From: Isoetes taiwanensis
Lineage: Eukaryota > Streptophyta > Lycopodiopsida > Isoetales > Isoetaceae
Assembly (NCBI GenBank): GCA_021234155.1
Contig: JAJEKV010000020.1
Location: forward strand, 16,917,018-16,981,017
Reading direction: 5' to 3'
Length of the DNA: 64,000 bases
How positions within the stretch are numbered: position 1 is the stretch's first letter; every line of letters begins with the position of its first letter. The notes under the pieces were generated by a model that saw only the letters and a program-made list of their open reading frames with translations, was not told the origin of the DNA and searched no databases. Shown here one piece after another: positions 11,413-22,409 of the stretch. The position numbers and the translations under genes are program-made.

Positions 11413-11880
11413 ATGCTAATTGAGGAGCCTTTGGGATCTTACAGGTTAAAAAACACAAGACCAAGAAAATATGAAATGGTTCCCCTTATTATGGAGTGTG
11501 CACTTCCCGGCAAACAAGGACCAAAGGTTTTATGGTTTGATGGAGGTATCTCTAAAAAACTAAATGTTGCATCATCTCTGCACGCTATTTTGAAAGATTC
11601 TTCTCACAAACTCTTAGCTAAGGTAGGAAGAATTTTTCCTCAAGTCACTTCTAATGTGGCAGAATATAAAGCTTTGATTGCAGGTCTTCAAGAAGCCAAA
11701 GCTATGGATATTGCCAATATCCATATTTATGGTGATTCACAATTAATTTGCGACAAGTTTAGGAGATTATCAAATAAAAAATATGGATATGGAGCTTTTT
11801 GAAGAATCGAGGGGCAATGGGAGTGCTCTCAAGTTTTGCTTCATGGAGGATCACTCATATCCCAAGAGAAAAAAATTTTG
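11413..11880 (+). pseudogene. Gypsy 1 extra RNase H-like domain, located before RT
   Basis: A 129-codon open segment has the RNase H fold signature: first Asp in V-L-W-F-D-G-G (about 11527-11547), the Glu helix N-V-A-E-Y-K-A-L-I-A-G-L-Q-E-A (about 11653-11697) and the third acid in I-Y-G-D-S-Q-L-I (about 11728-11751). After a frameshift an H-I-P-R-E-K segment (about 11860) matches the strand before the last acid, but that acid is missing. The A-E-Y-x-A-L form is that of the archaeal-type or plant RVT_3 RNase H. In Tat-group elements the second RNase H normally follows the first RNase H; here it precedes RT. Role if active: removal of the RNA strand or primer during reverse transcription. Confidence 0.65.
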
Positions 11881-12129
11881 AGGTGGTGCCTGTGTAGGGA
11901 AACTCTCATGTCACATTTGGTGAGGGAGCTATTCTGAAGATGACCTTGATGACAATGAAGTAAAAGCACTCTGTCCTATTTTGACCATTGATGCATCGAA
12001 AAAAAAAAGATCTTGAAGAGATTGTGATCACAAAAAATGGTACACCTAGAACTCGTTTGTTGGAGATCCGATTGAATATCAAAGCAGGGGAGAGCATACA
12101 AATGTTTTTGAAGAAAGAAAAGATGTATT

Positions 12130-13412
12130 TGCTTGGGACTATTTGAACTATCGGTATCAAAAGCGAGGTATGCCAATTTGAAATTAAAATCAAGGAAGGT
12201 TGTAAACCTGTTTTTCAAAAATTAAGGAGGATTAATGCTTCACTTATGGGATTAATAAAGGATGAATTGAATAAGATGTTAGATGCAGGTGTGATTATTG
12301 AAATCATTAATCCAGAATGGGTATCTTGCATTGTTCCTGTAGAGAAGAAAAGTGGTGCCTTAAGAATTTGCATTGATTACCGAGATCTCAACAAAGCCAC
12401 CATCAAGGATTGTTACCCTTTGCCTTTTTTAGAAGAGATCCTATATATTCAGAAAGGGTAAGGAAGTGTATATGGATTCTCAGGATTCAATCAGATCAGC
12501 ATCAAAGAAGAAGACCAGCCAAAAACTTCTTTTATCGCTCCCTGGGGTACATATGCTATGAAAAGAATGCCTTTTGGTTTGATGAATGCTCCAGCTACCT
12601 TCCAAAGGGCAATGGATGTTATTTTTAAATCCATGTCTGCTGAAGAGTTCAGGGTGTACTTAGATGACCTTTGCTTAGGCTCTCATCCATCTAATCATGT
12701 GGAGCTACTTGCAAAAATTTGTTCTTTGTGTAGGAGTTCAGGAGTCAATCTAAATCCAAAGAAATGCATCTTTTTTGCATCAAAAGGACAACTCTTAGGG
12801 CATGAAGTATCCAGCCAAGGCATTCAAGTTGCTCAAGACAAGATTGAAGCTCTCAAAAAATTAGCACCTCCCAAGAATCTAAAACAGGTCAAAAGTTTTG
12901 TTGGTATGACAAGTTTTCTCAGAATGTATATTCCTAATTTTGCTCATATTTTGAGTCCCATTTCTAGGTTGACAAGGGTAGGTAAGTTTTCCAAGTCTGA
13001 AAGTAAGCATATACCTATCACATGGACTTCAGAATGCCAAGAGGCTTTTGACTTCCTCATCCTATCCATATGTGAAGCCACACTTTTGAGAAAACCAGAT
13101 TTGGATATGCCATTTGAAGTTTATATTACTGTTACTAAAAAAGCTATAGGATTAGCCATTTTGCAGGATAAGCATACCATAGTGTTTGCAAGTAAACAAT
13201 GGTCTGCTCTAGAGGAGAGATATACTAGAATAGAAAAAAGTGCTGCTGCCCTCATGTTTCTTATCAATAGGCAAGGACACTTGCTTCTGAAGAGTCAAGT
13301 CCAAGTCTACATGAAGCAAAAATCCAATGGGACTATCTGTTTGGTAAGGCAACCAAGAAGCCAAAAATCCAAAGATGGGCTTGTAAGTTGCAAAGCTATG
13401 ATATTACCGTAA
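12130..13412 (+). pseudogene. Gypsy 1 reverse transcriptase and RNase H, broken
   Basis: The RT N-terminal part (12246-12461) has the L-D-A-G-V-I entry, W-V-S-C-I-V-P-V-x-K-K and I-C-I-D-Y-R-D-L-N-K-A motifs. A shifted stretch (12462-12557) bridges to the palm, which reads M-P-F-G-L-M-N-A-P-A-T-F-Q-R and then the catalytic Y-L-D-D box (about 12657-12668). The thumb/connection has the usual L-G-H-E-V and F-V-G-M-T-S-F-L-R segments. The RNase H part (about 13110-13330) keeps the Glu-bearing R-I-E-K-S-A-A-A-L but its first strand reads E-V-Y-I-T-V-T, so the first catalytic Asp (normally T-D-A-S) is absent. Two frame changes are needed to read the domain through. Confidence 0.85.
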
Positions 13413-13639
13413 AAAATTACATTTGGTAACTAAGTCCTAGCCTTTATTTGCCTTATATATTTTTTGACCATGAAGATGAGTTGGATATCTGCTGACATTT
13501 CACTTGCAAAGAGCTCATGTAGAGGTAACTCTAGAAGATCAAAAGCGATGATGGGTGGCAACAACCTATTAGAAACTTTTACAACATGGAATCATCTCTT
13601 CAAGCCTCACTTCAAACCAAAAAGGAGACTCAAGGATAA

Positions 13640-14837
13640 ATGCGAGACAATTCAAGATGATAGACAATGTCTTGTGCAAAATCAACCGAGATGGAGTCTT
13701 ATTGAGGTGTGTAGATGAAAATGAGTCTGCTCTAATCATCATCGGGAAATGCACAAAGGTATTTGTGGAGGGTATTTTTTCTGGTGATACTACAAAAAAA
13801 AGATTCTCGTGTCCGGATACTATTGGCCTACTTGTTTTTTAAAGATTGTTATGAGATTATAAAAACTTGCCATCAATGCCAAATCTTTGGCAAAAGAATT
13901 TTACTTCCGGCTGCCCTTAATCCCATCATATCTCCGGGGCCCTTCAGATTTGGGGATTAGATTATATTGGTCCCATTAATCCTTCTTCGCAGGTCAACAT
14001 CAACATATTATTGTGGCCACAGATTATTTTACTAAATGGGCGAAGCTATACCTTTGAGGCGGGCTAATCTTTGCCACAACCGCAAGATTTTTACATGAGT
14101 ATGTTTGTTCCAGGTTTGGTATTCCTTTTTAGGTTGCATTCGATAGGGGCACGCCTTTTGTTAATGAAGTTATTGCTAACTTGTTGGACATCTTGAAGGT
14201 CAAGCATACCAAAAGTTCCTCATACTATCCCCAAGGTAATGGACAAGCTGAAGCCACTAACAAAGTGTTGAAAAATATCTTGCAGAGGACAATTGAGGTC
14301 AACAAGAGGGATTGGCATGTCAAAATAGTGGATGCACTTTGGGCTTATAGAGTCACTATCAAAACAGCTACAAATCATACACCCTTCAATTTGGTCTATG
14401 GCATAGAGGCAGTCATACTAGTGGAACTTGAGTTGCCTTCCCTGAGGTTAGCTTATAAATTATGCTTACCTTTTGAACATGCCTTGCAGGAAAGATTGGA
14501 TGCCTTGCTGCACCTAGATGAATATAGGATGGAGGCTGAGAATACTAATTTGCTAAAAAAGGCCAAAGATCTGGCTGCATTCAAAGCTGCACATAGAATA
14601 CAGGGCACTTTTAGAGAAGGAGAACTCGTCCTCAAGTGGAACAAGTCAAAAGAAGACTCAGCTGGCAAATTTGATAATATTTGGGAGGGACCTTTTGTGG
14701 TGTACAAATCTGCAGGTACCAATTCATATTGGTTGCAAGAAGTTGCCTCAGGAATGTTGTTACCAAATCCTATTAATGTCCTGCATCTGAAGAGGTATTG
14801 GGACCAACATGCTTGCTTGTCCCTCTTTTTGCATTAG
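13640..14837 (+). pseudogene. Gypsy 1 integrase, broken
   Basis: Joins element DNA to the chromosome. The zinc-binding region at about 13740-13900 shows H-K-G-I-C-G-G-Y, where the second His of the HHCC finger is Tyr, and later T-C-H-Q-C-Q. The catalytic core between 13960 and 14180 is split by stops; the first two acids are not securely readable. The Glu helix is intact in Y-Y-P-Q-G-N-G-Q-A-E-A-T-N-K (about 14223-14264). From 14181 a 218-codon open segment carries the rest of the core and the C-terminal domain with the G-K-F-D-N-I-W-E-G-P-F-V-V module and the N-V-L-H-L-K-R-Y-W end. Confidence 0.8.
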
Positions 14838-15600
14838 AGAATTTTAAAAATCTATGGTAGAATTAGTATAGTTAGATTTATTTAATTCTTTGAGCATGTT
14901 ATTTTAATGAGTTAACTTTATGATTGTAGGTTGGGCTAACTTGAGGACAGTATGAATGATCTCAAGAGAAAGAGTGATTACTAATGCTTTACCAAGTGCC
15001 ATATGCAGGAGCATCCTTTTTTCCATCTTCATCCACCTGCCATAAGTGGTCCTGTTATTCATCTAGACTTCTTACTCCTATTTTCATTCCCATAAAGGCA
15101 CTCTGCAAATCAGCTTCACCACCATAGCAGAGTTGCAAGGTATTAAGACTAACTAGTTTGTGTGTTTCCATGACAGGTGCACCCTTTTCTCATTTTTATT
15201 CATCTGCCATAAGTAGCCCTGCCATCCATTTAAACCTCTTATTCTTGTTTTTCATTTCCCCAGGAAGAAAGCACTCTGCAATTCAGCTTCACCATCCTAG
15301 CAGAGTTGCTCTTGGAGATATTAAGGAGACACACATTCTTTTGTTTTGGCGAGACCTCAACATTTTCACATTTTACTTCCCCCTCATACACTCCATTTTC
15401 ATCACTATCCTATCACATTCATACTCATTCTCATTCTTTTTCACTTATCATATTCCACTCACATCCTCCCTCCACCACATTCACATCTATTCCATTAACA
15501 CTTGCACATTACACTCCATGATTCTCACTCAAGCACCTTGGCACAAGGTTGAAGACTCCTTATGGCTGAGGGGACCAGCCATTCTTTTGTTTTGGCGAGA
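14838..15600 (+). other. Gypsy 1 3' untranslated region with an internal direct repeat
   Basis: Pyrimidine-rich, no credible protein. Two diverged copies of a block of about 130 bp (roughly 15022-15155 and 15197-15330) both contain a CTGCCATAAGT start and a CTGCAA-TTCAGCTTCACCA-AGCAGAGTTG end. A second pair, ATTCTTTTGTTTTGGCGAGA, occurs at about 15335 and again just before the 3' LTR. No good polypurine tract adjoins the LTR; a weak purine stretch (GCTGAGGGGA) lies about 25 bp upstream. Confidence 0.6.
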
Positions 15601-17553
15601 TGTTGCCCCCAAAGGGCAACATGCTAATGGAGATCTATTTATTCAAACTAGGTCAACTCATTTTAGAAGACTAGGTCAAAGCTTGGAAGATTCTTGTCAT
15701 TCAACATTGTTATGGAGGTCAAAAGATGTTCACGCTTCAAGTCAAAAGGTGCTCAAGGTTCAAACTTCACAAGAGGTACTTTATTTGAAGTTAAATGCTG
15801 AGTCAGGAATATGCTCTAGAAGATTCTGGGTTATGAAGTCTGGAAGATATTATTTGAAGTTTGGAAGTTGAAAGTTTGGAAGACTCCTTTGTATATGGTT
15901 CCTTGCCTAGCCTTTTTTTCATATCCACAACTTATTTGCCAACTACCCCATGACATTTCCCCCATTTACTCTTCTTGACCACGTTATACCATTGCCTTCA
16001 AAAATTGCTTTTTCTTGTCATAAACATTTACCCCACTACCCCCCATTTTTGCACCCTTGGCTCAATATTGTTTTCCTACCCATTGTTCACTCTTTTGCCA
16101 TGCTTGTTTTGCTATAAATTCCAAAAATGCCATTCCCTATTATTTCCCTTGCCCCTCCTCGAATGTTCCTTCATGATTTCTTTTGCTTCTTGTGTCATCA
16201 CATTCATAGTGGCATATTCCCGACCTTGTCCAAAGATGCCCCAAAGATTCCCTATTCTTCTACATGTGTAGACATTCTTCTCTATGGTCAATGGGCTATG
16301 ATCTCTTCTAATATTCTATGGGTAAAAACCTCCAAACCATTGGCCAAGCTTTTAAAAATGGCCAAATACGGCATATTCCTTTAAAAATACGAAACCGTAT
16401 CACGCGAAATCCTCAGAAATACAGCTGAAGAACCATAAAAATAGAAGAATGGCTCGAATCACGCCTTCCCGCGCTCCATCCTTGCTGAAATCACTCTATC
16501 TTTGAATTCCAGAATCTAAGCAACAAATTAAGCCTAAATTTATTACCTAAAATCATTTTGGAACCGCAATTGAAACTATATCGAGGAACCACAATCACCA
16601 CATTTTTGAAGGGCCGAAGTATTCAGATCATACATTGATCATTCTTTGAGCAAGATCTGGGCGATCCTTGAAGTTCTTGAGCTCTCCTCAACTGGATCTA
16701 CAAGATTTAGTTGACATTACTTTTCGAAATTACCTTATGACTTTTTGATGATTATTTTCTTGTACTTGAGACCATGAAGCATCCTTATCTGTTGTTATCT
16801 TGATATATTTACCTTCATATCAATCCAAATTGGATGTCAAGTTGTTGAATTCGATCTCGATATTTTCCTTAGCAATTATTGCCACAAAAAATTCTGAGAA
16901 AAATCCACGAAAGTGCTTTTAGCACCTTTGGCCTATCGCCACCTATCCTTGGGTGTTATGAGAGCCAAAGGAGTTGGAATCATTCAAAAATACCAAGTAT
17001 AGCTCAAATTCAAAAAATTGCTCTCGGGTTTGAGCAGTTTTGATGTATTTTGCCAAATCTAGTCACAAAAATACCTCTACACATCCAAATGAGGATTTTG
17101 CTTGCCTCTCTTCCCTAGCACCATTGCAACCTATACGCTTTGGAAATTCTCAAAAAGATGATTGGCAACTCCAAATCTCAATCTCGATCCTTTGTTTTCT
17201 ACATTTGACCTCTATTGACCAAAATTTGACCTCACTTTGAGCTCGAATAACTCACAGATTAAGTTTCTGACTTGGTCAGAGGCTTTACTGTTGGTTACCT
17301 ACAACTTTTTTGACCAAGTCTACAGCATCTGACTTAAAAAATCGATTTGCATCTCAACACCACAATTGTTTTGGCAAAGGTGCCATTTTCTGGAAATGGG
17401 AAAGGTATAGAACTCAAACTTTCTGAACTTATCTTTGGAATTTTCTTGCATAGACTGATCACCTTAAGTGATCTGGAGGTCCTAACCCCAATTTGAGTGA
17501 AAACTCGAATTGGTTTCTTGTGGTTGACCTTTAAGCCAGGTTTAGGGTCAACA
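15601..17553 (+). repeat. Gypsy 1 3' LTR (1953 bp)
   Basis: Starts TGTTGCCCCC and ends GGGTCAACA, directly followed by the target duplication TTGTG. This is the only uninterrupted LTR copy of the element in the window. It contains no long ORF with protein-like character. Confidence 0.9.
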
Positions 17554-17558
17554 TTGTG
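17554..17558. repeat. Target-site duplication TTGTG, right copy of gypsy element 1
   Basis: Identical to 4165-4169. Confidence 0.8.
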
Positions 17559-18130
17559 GATATACATGTGTGTATGGCAACAGATGGAGCAGGGTATTGC
17601 TAGGCAGAGATATGGAATAAAAAGGAAATATATAGTTCAACGAAGGTAGACAACATTTAGTCATGTAGGACACATAAGGCTCAATACTTTGGAGGCTTAC
17701 CAAGAATGTTGGCTTCCAACAAATATTTAAGAAATCTTCATTCTTTTATTCTTATTTGGCCAGTCAAAAGAAAAACAAAAGACATCTAATTGAAAATCGT
17801 TTGATATTTTTGAAATGATTCTATTATAAGCAGGTGAATTCATACCTCTTATTCTGCTTCATATTCTGCTTCATAATGATCTAGAAGAACAAGTCTGCAA
17901 ACTCACTTTTTTTCTCCTTATATTGCTACATATAGTGGAGATTATCGTCATAAAGATAATGCTAATAGAATGTTGCTCGTCCCGACGAAGCCACCAAATA
18001 TGTAAAGTTTTGATATGTACAGGAAACAATATATCTAGTGATAATTTATTATTAATACATAGAAAATTGAACTCAGGCAACCAGATACGTAGTGTTCAAG
18101 ATTTAAAGATTCAAAAAATGCAGTGAATGA
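17559..18130. other. Intergenic DNA between gypsy 1 and a LINE fragment
   Basis: AT-rich, with no recognisable domain on either strand. It is the continuation of the DNA that stood left of 4165 before gypsy 1 inserted. Confidence 0.5.
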
Positions 18131-19018
18131 CAAATAATCTGAGAATGAACATTGACACATGCTGTTCGTTAGAGATGATGGGGGAAATCCTAGACAAAAC
18201 AACATTTCGCATTTCTGATTGAAAGGGAAGAGGTTTCTCAGCGAAAAAAGTCTAAAAGTTCAGCAGATGTTGCTTGAGTTTTGTTGGCTTTGTTAGCACC
18301 AAACCATCTGGCAAAAGCAATGAGGACATGGTTGACGTCATGCGACGCCTCTTAGTCGCACGAAAAAAGAAGCTTGTACAACGGTCTCCATCACGAAACC
18401 ATTGCAGACCTGCCTTCATCTTTGCCTGTTGGATTTGCTCCTCCTTCAATGTTTGGATCTGTGCCAGAATATCTCGATCATAAACACCTGGAAGGAGTCC
18501 CCATCGAGAATGAAGGAAGTCCTGATACAACGTGTCCAATAAAGCATGACCTGTTGCTGCTACTGCAAACTCTCGGCCCCACTGTTTGGCAAAGCCTTTG
18601 ACTGCTGCAATTGCATCCACTATGCCGGCCATGCCTCGATGTCGGCTGAAGGCATTTGTCCAAGTGTTCTTACAGCCTTCCTGAAAGTCAGCATCCTTCA
18701 AGGACTTTACATTCAAGCGAAAACATGTCCATCCAGGTTGACGCTGCTGCAAAGGCTCATCTGAAAGAAATTGCGGATGGTGGTCTAAAAATGTTATCTC
18801 TGAGACAGAACCGGAAGAAACCTGGAAGTGCTATAGCTGCATCTGTATTCCAATAAGCTCTATCCAACCGAGAGCTTGCGCGACCCTCACCAACCTGACC
18901 ATTGCACCAAATAAAGGCAAAATCTAGAAGCTGCCAAATTTCTCTTAGACACTTTCTCATTGGCTTCCAGTATCCTTGTGGGGTGGAAGAAGTGTACAAC
19001 TTTATGGACATTGGATAT
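18131..19018 (-). mobile_element. L1-like LINE fragment: end of endonuclease and linker to RT
   Basis: Minus-strand reading from 19018 shows the end of an apurinic endonuclease domain (S-R-L-D-R-A-Y-W-N-T-D, about 18870) and then the plant L1 linker, including K-A-G-L-Q-W-F-R-D-G-D-R-C-T-S-F-F-F and R-R-R-M-T-S-T (about 18310-18400), equivalent to the usual W-x-x-x-G-D-x-N-T-x-F-F-H motif. The longest unbroken piece is 18252-18752; a frameshift near 18755 separates it from 18757-19011. The fragment ends exactly at the left end of gypsy 2. RT sequence of a related LINE resumes on the opposite strand after gypsy 2. Confidence 0.7.
19014..19018. repeat. Target-site duplication GATAT, left copy of gypsy element 2
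   Basis: GATAT precedes the 5' LTR; GATAC follows the 3' LTR at 30235-30239. One of five bases differs. Confidence 0.6.
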
Positions 19019-19594
19019 TGTTAGTCTTGTAATGGAAAGGTGTATGGGACTATTCAAGACCACGGAAAGGGGCGGGGAATAAGGGACCTGGTCAAGCATC
19101 GGGTAGTAGACCCACCCAGAAACCCACGCAGAAGACCACGCCCCAGTCAAAGAAGAGACCTAGAACGGACGAATGACGGCCTCCATGGAGTATAGTCCAT
19201 GGCCAGTGACATTCCAGCCACATAAAGAAGGCACTGCCAGATTCCCCGCAAATCAGGCTTTGATCCGGGAGTTGGTAACTGAGACTTGCCACATATCTAT
19301 TTTGGACCCAAGGCCGTTGTACTATATATATGAGTAGAGATAGATCTCAAGTTTTAGATGAGATTTTAGCCTTATCTCGATTGTTTTCCTCTTGCTTGAC
19401 AAGAGGTCATGTATTTAAGTTGACATCAAAGAAGTATTATTTCAGCTCACTGTTTTGCATTGTTCTCTCCTTCCCTTTCTTTCTTTCCTCCTTTGCAAAA
19501 TCCCGCATGACACTGAGTCAGGATTCTCCTGTTTGATCCAAGGGTCCTCATAGAGGGCTGTCTTGCAGGAGATTTCGAACCCAGACCCTAAACA
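19019..19594 (+). repeat. Gypsy 2 5' LTR (576 bp)
   Basis: TGTTAGTC to CTAAACA. Contains a TATA-like ACTATATATATGAG element (about 19321-19334), likely the promoter, and pyrimidine-rich U5 sequence. Confidence 0.85.
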
Positions 19595-19595
19595 C

Positions 19596-19611
19596 TAGCG
19601 CCGTTGCCGGG
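19596..19611 (+). promoter_or_regulatory. Gypsy 2 primer-binding site, tRNA-Asp type
   Basis: TAGCGCCGTTGCCGGG, one base after the LTR, equals the common plant Athila-type tRNA-Asp primer site TGGCGCCGTTGCCGGG except for one G-to-A change. Confidence 0.75.
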
Positions 19612-20572
19612 TCTTACTTCCTTTTTTCTCTTCTCAATATGTATGCTCGTGCTTTCACTCATGAGGAACTCCTTAGCCAAACGACGGCCCGATTGGAATG
19701 CCACCAGCGCCGAGAAGCTGCTCACGACATGTATGATCCTGATTATGATATCGAAGGAGGCCGTGTCCGCTCATGTGCTCAGTCGGCACTGCCTAGCCCT
19801 CACGTCAATTCTCGACCAGGATCTCCCCCTGTTTGCAAGCACTGCTCTCGACCACAGTCGCCACTCCATACACCAGTCCATCCTACTCCTCATTATTTTC
19901 AGACTCCAGACAACACTTACATTCATATCCTTTCTGGTCACACTCCTTTGCCTTCACAACCCTCTTCTCCTCCAGCGGGGATGGGCTATCCACATCTCTT
20001 TTAGTCCTCCCCATGTTCATGAATATCAGTCCTCCCCATCCTTTCAGCACTCGGTTTTTGTTTACAACATTACTAATCTCAAGTTAAATGAGGACGGCTC
20101 CCACGACCCTTCGCCCACGGACTCTCCTCTCTCTGGACCACTTGGTTTCTCGGTTTCTATGCCACCTTGTTCCCAACCCACAGCTGTGCCTCAGGGTTAT
20201 ATTCCCATTTATGCTCCACCCGTCTACACGCAAGTTCCACCTTTGTCCCCTGTTCAAAATCTTAAGCTCACATATCCGATTTTTGGGAACACCAAAGGGA
20301 AACCCCTAAATCAAAGTGCCCAAGCTCACATGGAGGAATTTGAGGCCCTGGCTATTCTGAATGGCCATTCTCAGCCTCAACTCAAGTTCCACATTTTCTC
20401 CACCACGCTGAGAGGTGCCCCTCATCAGTGGCTCATGGCCAACAAGAGTCACTGGAAACAAAACTGGCAAGAGATGAAGATTGCCTTTGTCTTACATTAT
20501 GGCACCACGGATGATGATCAGCAGCTTTTGAAGCAGCTCAATGATCTACAGCAACAACTTACAGAGTCTGCC

Positions 20573-20637
20573 TGTGACGACCATACAGATATTTGTATCA
20601 TACGAACATTATACTCGTATGTACGGTTGTCACATGG
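20573..20637. repeat. Imperfect stem-loop at the start of the gag insertion
   Basis: Left arm TGTGACGACCATACAGA pairs with right arm ACGTATGTACGGTTGTCACA-type sequence: the reverse complement of the right arm reads TGTGACAACCGTACATA, with three mismatches over 17 bases. Confidence 0.6.
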
Positions 20638-20654
20638 ATGCAAAAGAGTAGTTG

Positions 20655-20725
20655 CACGGAGCAAGATTTGAACTCGCAACCTTCCAGTTGCGAGTCACAC
20701 ACCCTTGCCAAGTGCCCTACCAATA
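20655..20725 (-). ncRNA. tRNA-like sequence (decayed tRNA or SINE head)
   Basis: On the minus strand an A-box-like TTGGTAGGGCACTTGG (about 20723-20708) is followed about 35 bases later by a B-box-like GAGTTCAAATCTTG (about 20674-20661). GCGAG/CTTGC can form a 5-bp T-stem around TTCAAAT. The anticodon arm and acceptor stem are poor, and an extended hairpin ACTCGCAAC/GTTGCGAGT replaces the normal variable region. A functional tRNA is unlikely; a tRNA-derived SINE head is more likely. Confidence 0.4.
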
Positions 20726-22409
20726 TTTGTTATAGACATTTCCTCATGTCTTTCTCATATGCGGGACTATTTCCAAGAGGTTCTAGAATATTCTAGAACC
20801 TACATGCGTGTGCGACACTTGGCATGATCTCATCCATTGAAGTGGCGCGATCCTGACCGTTGGCCGACATATATAAGGAGGCATCTCCTTCTTGTCGAAC
20901 CATTCCGGTTCAACGCCAGTTTTGAGCCTTCTAGGCATCTGTCTCGTGTTCCTGCTTGCCTTCGGGCCATTGTACTCTTGATTCCTGTTCATATATCAGA
21001 TTCTTTGCCGACCTTGGCGTATTTTTTCCACATTTCTTGCATATTTTCCACATATTTTCCTTGTTTTTGTGTAGGTTCATGATACTGCCCATGATTTTAC
21101 GGATCGTCTCCAAATCCTTGTCAGCAAACTTAAAGAGTACCCCACGCAGAGCCAAATTCTCGTACGGTTTCTGCAGGGTCTTCCTCCTGCCATTTGTCTC
21201 ATGACAGAGTACCTGCGTCCTAAAACTTTGAAGCAAGCCATCGAATTTGTGAGACACTCCATCAATGTGTCTTCTCGGGGTGTTTCTCTCACAGAGCTTC
21301 CCTTCATGCCTCCTGTCATAGTTCCTCAGAATGCGCTACAACCTCAACAATTGGCTCCTCCTCAAAGAAGTTAGATTTGGTGTCACATTTGTAAGTACCA
21401 AGGTCATCTTGCCAATTAGTGTAACTCCACCAATGGTCATCCTCACTGTAAACGTTGCAATATGTGCAACCATTCTACTGAAGAGTGCACCCGTGCACAT
21501 CCTACACCCTTCAGGTAAAAAAAAGGTCTTCCAGGTGCAGACTACGCCATAGCAACAGCAATCATATCCGACTCAACAATATCAGTCGGTTCAGCAACTC
21601 CAACAATCTCGGGTCAAGGTTCCAGAACTCCTTTTGATCCTTCGAAAGCCCGGTATTATCACTGTCAAGAATGGGGTCATACCACCACGGCATATCCTCA
21701 GCTTCCTCAAGTTCAAGTTCAGCTGCCAGGGACAAATCAAACTGCTTCAGTTCGACTTATGGCCTACCAACTTTGGGTCGCAAATGGCAAACAGGGTCCA
21801 GCCCTGTCTTGAAGAAACCCTCTCGGCCACCACAGCAGCAGAGACCTCAACAAGCAGCACCCTTCATCACTCTCGATCAACAAGCTCAGCAAGAAATCTA
21901 TCAAGCTCTTAATCCTCTGGTCCAGCCACCAAATTGGGTTGGTCTGATCTCACGCCAGACCAAGGCATCACGCCCGACCATATGACACGCAACCTGCGTT
22001 TGCTGTGGACACCATTCTGCATGAGGAGCACAAAAAGGTCTATTTAGCCCCTGATCTTGATAAGCTCATGCCTCATGCCATGCCCAAGGTGTGCCAAAGC
22101 ATTCTTAAACTCATGCAAGCTGCTGAAGGACGCACGCTCACCAATGTTCATGCCACCACACGTGCCCAGCAGCATTAGGAAGCGCCCTCCACGTCAAAAA
22201 GCCCGCGCACTCAGCCGTACCCCAACATTGCTGCTGAAGTGGAGCTCCTCAAGGAAGTCTCTGCATCCATGCCGCAGACTCTTACACCATTGGACCCTAC
22301 AGATCCATTCTCTCATGTTCCCTTAGAACTCCAAGATGAGCTGGCAAAAATTAAGATTTCCCTGAGTCTTGCTACTATCCTCAAACTGTGTCCTGCTCTC
22401 AAGGAATAG

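Larger units (their letters stand above)
4170..17553 (+). mobile_element. Ty3/gypsy LTR retrotransposon 1 (nested, degenerate)
   Basis: Order along the plus strand: 5' LTR (4170 onward, interrupted by a minus-strand LINE), primer site, gag with zinc knuckle, protease, an extra RNase H-like domain, reverse transcriptase with its own RNase H, integrase, a 0.75-kb untranslated region and a 1953-bp 3' LTR. RT before integrase makes it Ty3/gypsy. The 5-bp duplication TTGTG on both outer sides shows one insertion event. The integrase C-terminal pattern G-K-F-x-x-x-W-E-G-P-F-V and the second RNase H suggest the plant OTA (Athila/Tat-like) branch; this is inferred from memory of the families. All coding parts carry stops or frameshifts, some of which may be consensus errors at CAG/CTG sites. 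Confidence 0.9.
20571..21074. mobile_element. About 500-bp insertion of unknown class inside gypsy 2 gag
   Basis: The gag frame is continuous if the bases between GAGTCTG (ending 20570) and GTTCATGATACT (from 21075) are removed. The segment begins with a stem-loop, contains a minus-strand tRNA-like unit, a TATA-like ACATATATAAGGAGG (about 20867-20881) and a pyrimidine tract ending TTTTTGTGTAG. It could be a solo LTR, a tRNA-derived SINE plus flank, or an acquired intron-like piece. No clear target duplication was found. Confidence 0.45.
19639..21550 (+). pseudogene. Gypsy 2 gag, broken and interrupted
   Basis: The start region (ATG 19639, open to 20004) is Pro/Ser/His-rich. A frame change leads into 20040-20575 with the capsid core: A-H-M-E-E-F-E-A-L-A-I-L-N-G, L-R-G-A-P-H-Q-W-L and W-Q-E-M-K-I-A-F. 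The core resumes after an inserted segment (20571-21074) with H-D-F-T-D-R-L-Q-I-L-V-S-K-L and V-R-F-L-Q-G-L-P, then two Cys-rich knuckle-like motifs at about 21370-21490 (C-H-I-C-K-Y-Q-G-H and C-N-M-C-N-H-S-T-E-E-C). Frameshifts occur near 20000 and 21350. From 21550 to 22409 only scattered coding remnants are visible. Confidence 0.75.

Noticed and set aside
15158-15871. 237-codon plus-strand open frame across the gypsy 1 3' region and 3' LTR
   Set aside because: Composition is that of T/C-rich untranslated sequence (Ser, Phe, His, Ile runs), it crosses the LTR boundary and its LTR part repeats at the other LTR copies.
19604-20040. N-terminal part of the long plus-strand frame 19604-20671 as the gag start
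   Set aside because: In this stretch the alternative frame from ATG 19639 looks more like protein (gag start). The long frame becomes credible gag only after about 20040.
20655-20725. Functional tRNA gene
   Set aside because: A- and B-box-like sequences are present but acceptor and anticodon stems do not form properly.
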